DNA of 6,579 nucleotides, taken from NCBI GenBank assembly GCA_025463615.1, contig JAODAU010000194.1:1-6579 (forward strand). Direction: 5' to 3'. The position numbers were made by a program, and so were the translations under genes. Below are positions 5,052 to 6,579 of this stretch, piece by piece; position 1 is the first letter of the stretch, and each line of letters opens with the position of its first letter. This DNA comes from Microbacteriaceae bacterium (lineage in GTDB: Bacteria; Actinomycetota; Actinomycetes; Actinomycetales; Microbacteriaceae). The notes beneath the pieces are model-generated. The model did not search any database and was not told the origin of the DNA. It saw only the letters and a list, made by a program, of their open reading frames with translations.

Positions 5052-6338
5052 ATGATCAGCAGGTCTTCACTGACGAAGCCCCTCGCGGTCACGGCAGCCG
5101 GCATCGCTATCGCGATCGTGCTTGCCGGGTGCGCAGGCGGCTCGAGCAGCACGAGTGGCAGCAGCGACAAGATCACCGGCAAGTCGATGACGTTCGTCAC
5201 CGACCAGGGCGGCCCGGCCGGCGCGAAGTATCGCCAGCTCATCAAAGAGTTCGAGAAGGCCAATCCCGGCTACAAGGTCACCATGGAGATCCTGCCGGGC
5301 GACACCACCTACAACTCCGTGCTCACCTCGCGGATGTCGAGCGGCAAGTCGCCCGACCTGTTCGAGATCATCAACGGACCCGGCTCGGCCAAGCCGTTCA
5401 CCAACGCCCACCTCCTCAGCGACCTGGGCGACCAGGCGTGGGTGAAGAACCTCACGCCGGTCGTGGCGGATGCGGCCAAGACCTACGACGGACACACCTA
5501 CGGGTTCATCACCCAGATCGACGCCTCGGGCTTCTTCTACAACAAGGACCTCTTCACCAAGTACAACGTGAAGGTGCCCACCAACTGGAGCGACCTCCAG
5601 GCCGCGGTCGCGACCTTCCAGGCGGCCGGCGTCACCCCGATCGGCATGGGCGGCAAGGATGGCTGGCCGGTCAACCAGCTGGCGTACTCGATGGCCGCGC
5701 AGCAGCCCGATTTCGCGCCGGGCAACTCGGCCGGCCCCGCGCTGGTCGCGGGCACGAAGAAGTTCTCCGACTCGACCGCATGGAAGAAGACGGTGGATGC
5801 CTTCACCGGGCTGGTCAAGGCCAAGTCCTTCGATCCGAACGCCTCCGGCATCACCTGGCCGGCCAGCGCCACCGACTTCGACAAGGGGAACGTGGCGATG
5901 TTCTACCAGGGCGACTTCGCCATCCCCGCCATCCGTGACGGCAAGCCGTCGTTCGACGTCGGCATGTTTCCGCTGCCGTACCAGGGCGATGCGGTGACGG
6001 TCAGCTACGGATCCGAGCTGGCGATCCCGGCCAAGGCGCCGAACGCGGGCCTCGCCAAGAAGTTCCTCAACTTCCTGGCCGAGAAGGCGAACTACGCGAA
6101 GTACCTCACGTCGGCCGCGGCGTTCTCCTCGATGAAGGGGGTCACCGGCAAGCTCGACCCCGCGCTCGCGGAGATCGCGCCCGCCGTCGCGAAGAAGTCG
6201 ATCGAGGCCCTCTCGTGGAGCGGGCTCAGCACGGCGACATCGACCGCGCTGCAGACCGGGGTGGTCGCCATCCTCGCCGGGAGCGGCTCGACCGCGGCGA
6301 CGCTGAGCGGGATGGATTCGGCCCAGGCGACGAACTAG
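5052..6338 (+). CDS. Sugar ABC transporter substrate-binding lipoprotein
   Basis: A 428-aa protein of the family 1 extracellular solute-binding type. Seen: a lipoprotein signal peptide with basic start (ISRSSLTK), hydrophobic core (residues 11-24) and lipobox L-A-G-C with the lipid-bearing Cys27, followed by a Gly/Ser-rich linker (28-38). The mature part shows the family's order: MTFVTDQGGPAGAKYRQLIKEF opening (from 46), a segment SSGKSPDLFEI (97-107), FFYNKDLFTKYNVKVPTNW (161-179) and the MFYQGDFAIPAI region (about 285-296). It should sit on the outer face of the membrane, catch a sugar or oligosaccharide, and hand it to the permease encoded next. Start choice: ATG 5052 starts the signal peptide; a purine-rich AGAGAGAG (5036-5043) upstream is a modest ribosome site. 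First gene of the operon, under the promoter and palindrome upstream. The exact sugar is not readable. Confidence 0.92.
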   Translation: MISRSSLTKPLAVTAAGIAIAIVLAGCAGGSSSTSGSSDKITGKSMTFVTDQGGPAGAKYRQLIKEFEKANPGYKVTMEILPGDTTYNSVLTSRMSSGKSPDLFEIINGPGSAKPFTNAHLLSDLGDQAWVKNLTPVVADAAKTYDGHTYGFITQIDASGFFYNKDLFTKYNVKVPTNWSDLQAAVATFQAAGVTPIGMGGKDGWPVNQLAYSMAAQQPDFAPGNSAGPALVAGTKKFSDSTAWKKTVDAFTGLVKAKSFDPNASGITWPASATDFDKGNVAMFYQGDFAIPAIRDGKPSFDVGMFPLPYQGDAVTVSYGSELAIPAKAPNAGLAKKFLNFLAEKANYAKYLTSAAAFSSMKGVTGKLDPALAEIAPAVAKKSIEALSWSGLSTATSTALQTGVVAILAGSGSTAATLSGMDSAQATN

Positions 6339-6354
6339 CCTGCACCAGACCCCA

Positions 6355-6388
6355 GGTGGTCGCGTCCGCCCAGGCGGGCGCGACCACC
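6355..6388 (+). other. Strong intercistronic stem-loop between binding protein and permease
   Basis: The arms at 6355-6369 and 6374-6388 pair over 15 bp with a single wobble (T6365 with G6378), closing a 4-nt CCAG loop. It starts 17 nt after the binding-protein stop and ends 10 nt before the permease ribosome site. No T run follows. In sugar ABC operons such hairpins typically protect the 3' end of the binding-protein message or stop part of transcription, so that binding protein is made in excess over permease; that role is inferred here. Confidence 0.7.
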
Positions 6389-6410
6389 CCGCACCCCGAA
6401 GGAACACACC

Positions 6411-6579
6411 ATGACGGTCTCGACCATCCGGCCCCGACGCCGGCGGTTCCGAAACACCAGCAAGCTGCTGTTCATCGTGCCCGCCGCGATCGTCTTCGCG
6501 GTCGTCATCCTGCTGCCGATCGTCGAGAACCTGTTCTACTCGTTCACCGACTGGTCGGGAGTCGGCTCCGAGTTCTCCT
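6411..6579 (+). CDS. Sugar ABC transporter permease, MalF-type (partial, N-terminus)
   Basis: The frame is open to the right edge (56 codons). Seen: a basic cytoplasmic start (RPRRRRFR, residues 7-14) followed by a first membrane helix (about 19-40) ending in LLPIVENLFYSFTDWSG, the usual helix-1 exit of binding-protein-dependent sugar permeases. Start choice: AAGGA (6399-6403) lies 7 nt before ATG 6411. It follows the substrate-binding protein on the same strand and is the second gene of the operon. By the usual order a second permease (MalG-type) would follow outside the window; the conserved EAA loop that contacts the ATPase also lies beyond the edge. Confidence 0.88.
   Translation, partial: MTVSTIRPRRRRFRNTSKLLFIVPAAIVFAVVILLPIVENLFYSFTDWSGVGSEFS

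Noticed and set aside
5067..6407. A 446-codon minus-strand frame opposite the substrate-binding protein
   Set aside because: Arg/Gly/Val/Leu-rich low-complexity translation with no domain, directly antisense to a convincing lipoprotein gene.
1..6579. CRISPR arrays, tRNA or rRNA genes, insertion sequences, toxin-antitoxin or phage-defence genes
   Set aside because: No regularly spaced repeats, cloverleaf, transposase motif or defence domain was found on either strand by reading.

Overview
The window is high-GC, densely coded DNA whose proteins and codon choice (for example, Asp-Ala often written as GAT-GC after a G) fit a Gram-positive actinobacterium, most likely Microbacteriaceae. The taxon is an inference from style and protein families, not from a marker gene.

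Left part (1-1705): the window opens inside an AraC-type regulator on the minus strand; its sensor domain is present and its DNA-binding end lies off the left edge. About 330 bases follow that hold no convincing gene but end in two strong stem-loops placed back to back. Directly after them is a short helix-turn-helix ORF (717-1034, plus strand) that looks like the N-terminal piece of a replication-initiator-like protein of a mobile element. It converges with a complete TetR-family regulator (1046-1705, minus strand).

Middle part (1706-3874): the TetR gene is divergent from a small NADP-binding, F420-dependent-reductase-like oxidoreductase (1868-2479). The gap between them carries a perfect 12-bp inverted repeat that is a good operator candidate. 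A 12-helix major facilitator transporter of the sugar/inositol type follows (2564-3874).

Right part (3900-6579): a LacI-family regulator precedes a sugar ABC transporter operon: a lipoprotein substrate-binding protein (5052-6338) and the first codons of a MalF-type permease (6411 to the right edge). The operon has a clear sigma-70-type promoter (TTGACC, 17 bp, TACATT) with a palindrome over the expected transcription start, which suggests local repression by the LacI protein and induction by the transported sugar. A very stable stem-loop between binding protein and permease probably sets their relative expression.

No strong case for an entirely new system is visible. The points most worth a second look are the shared promoter-to-ATG geometry of all three regulators (a -10-like box exactly 6 nt before ATG, pointing to leaderless mRNAs), the tandem hairpins with the truncated replication-type ORF, and a possible 12-codon leaderless upstream ORF that overlaps the ABC operon operator.
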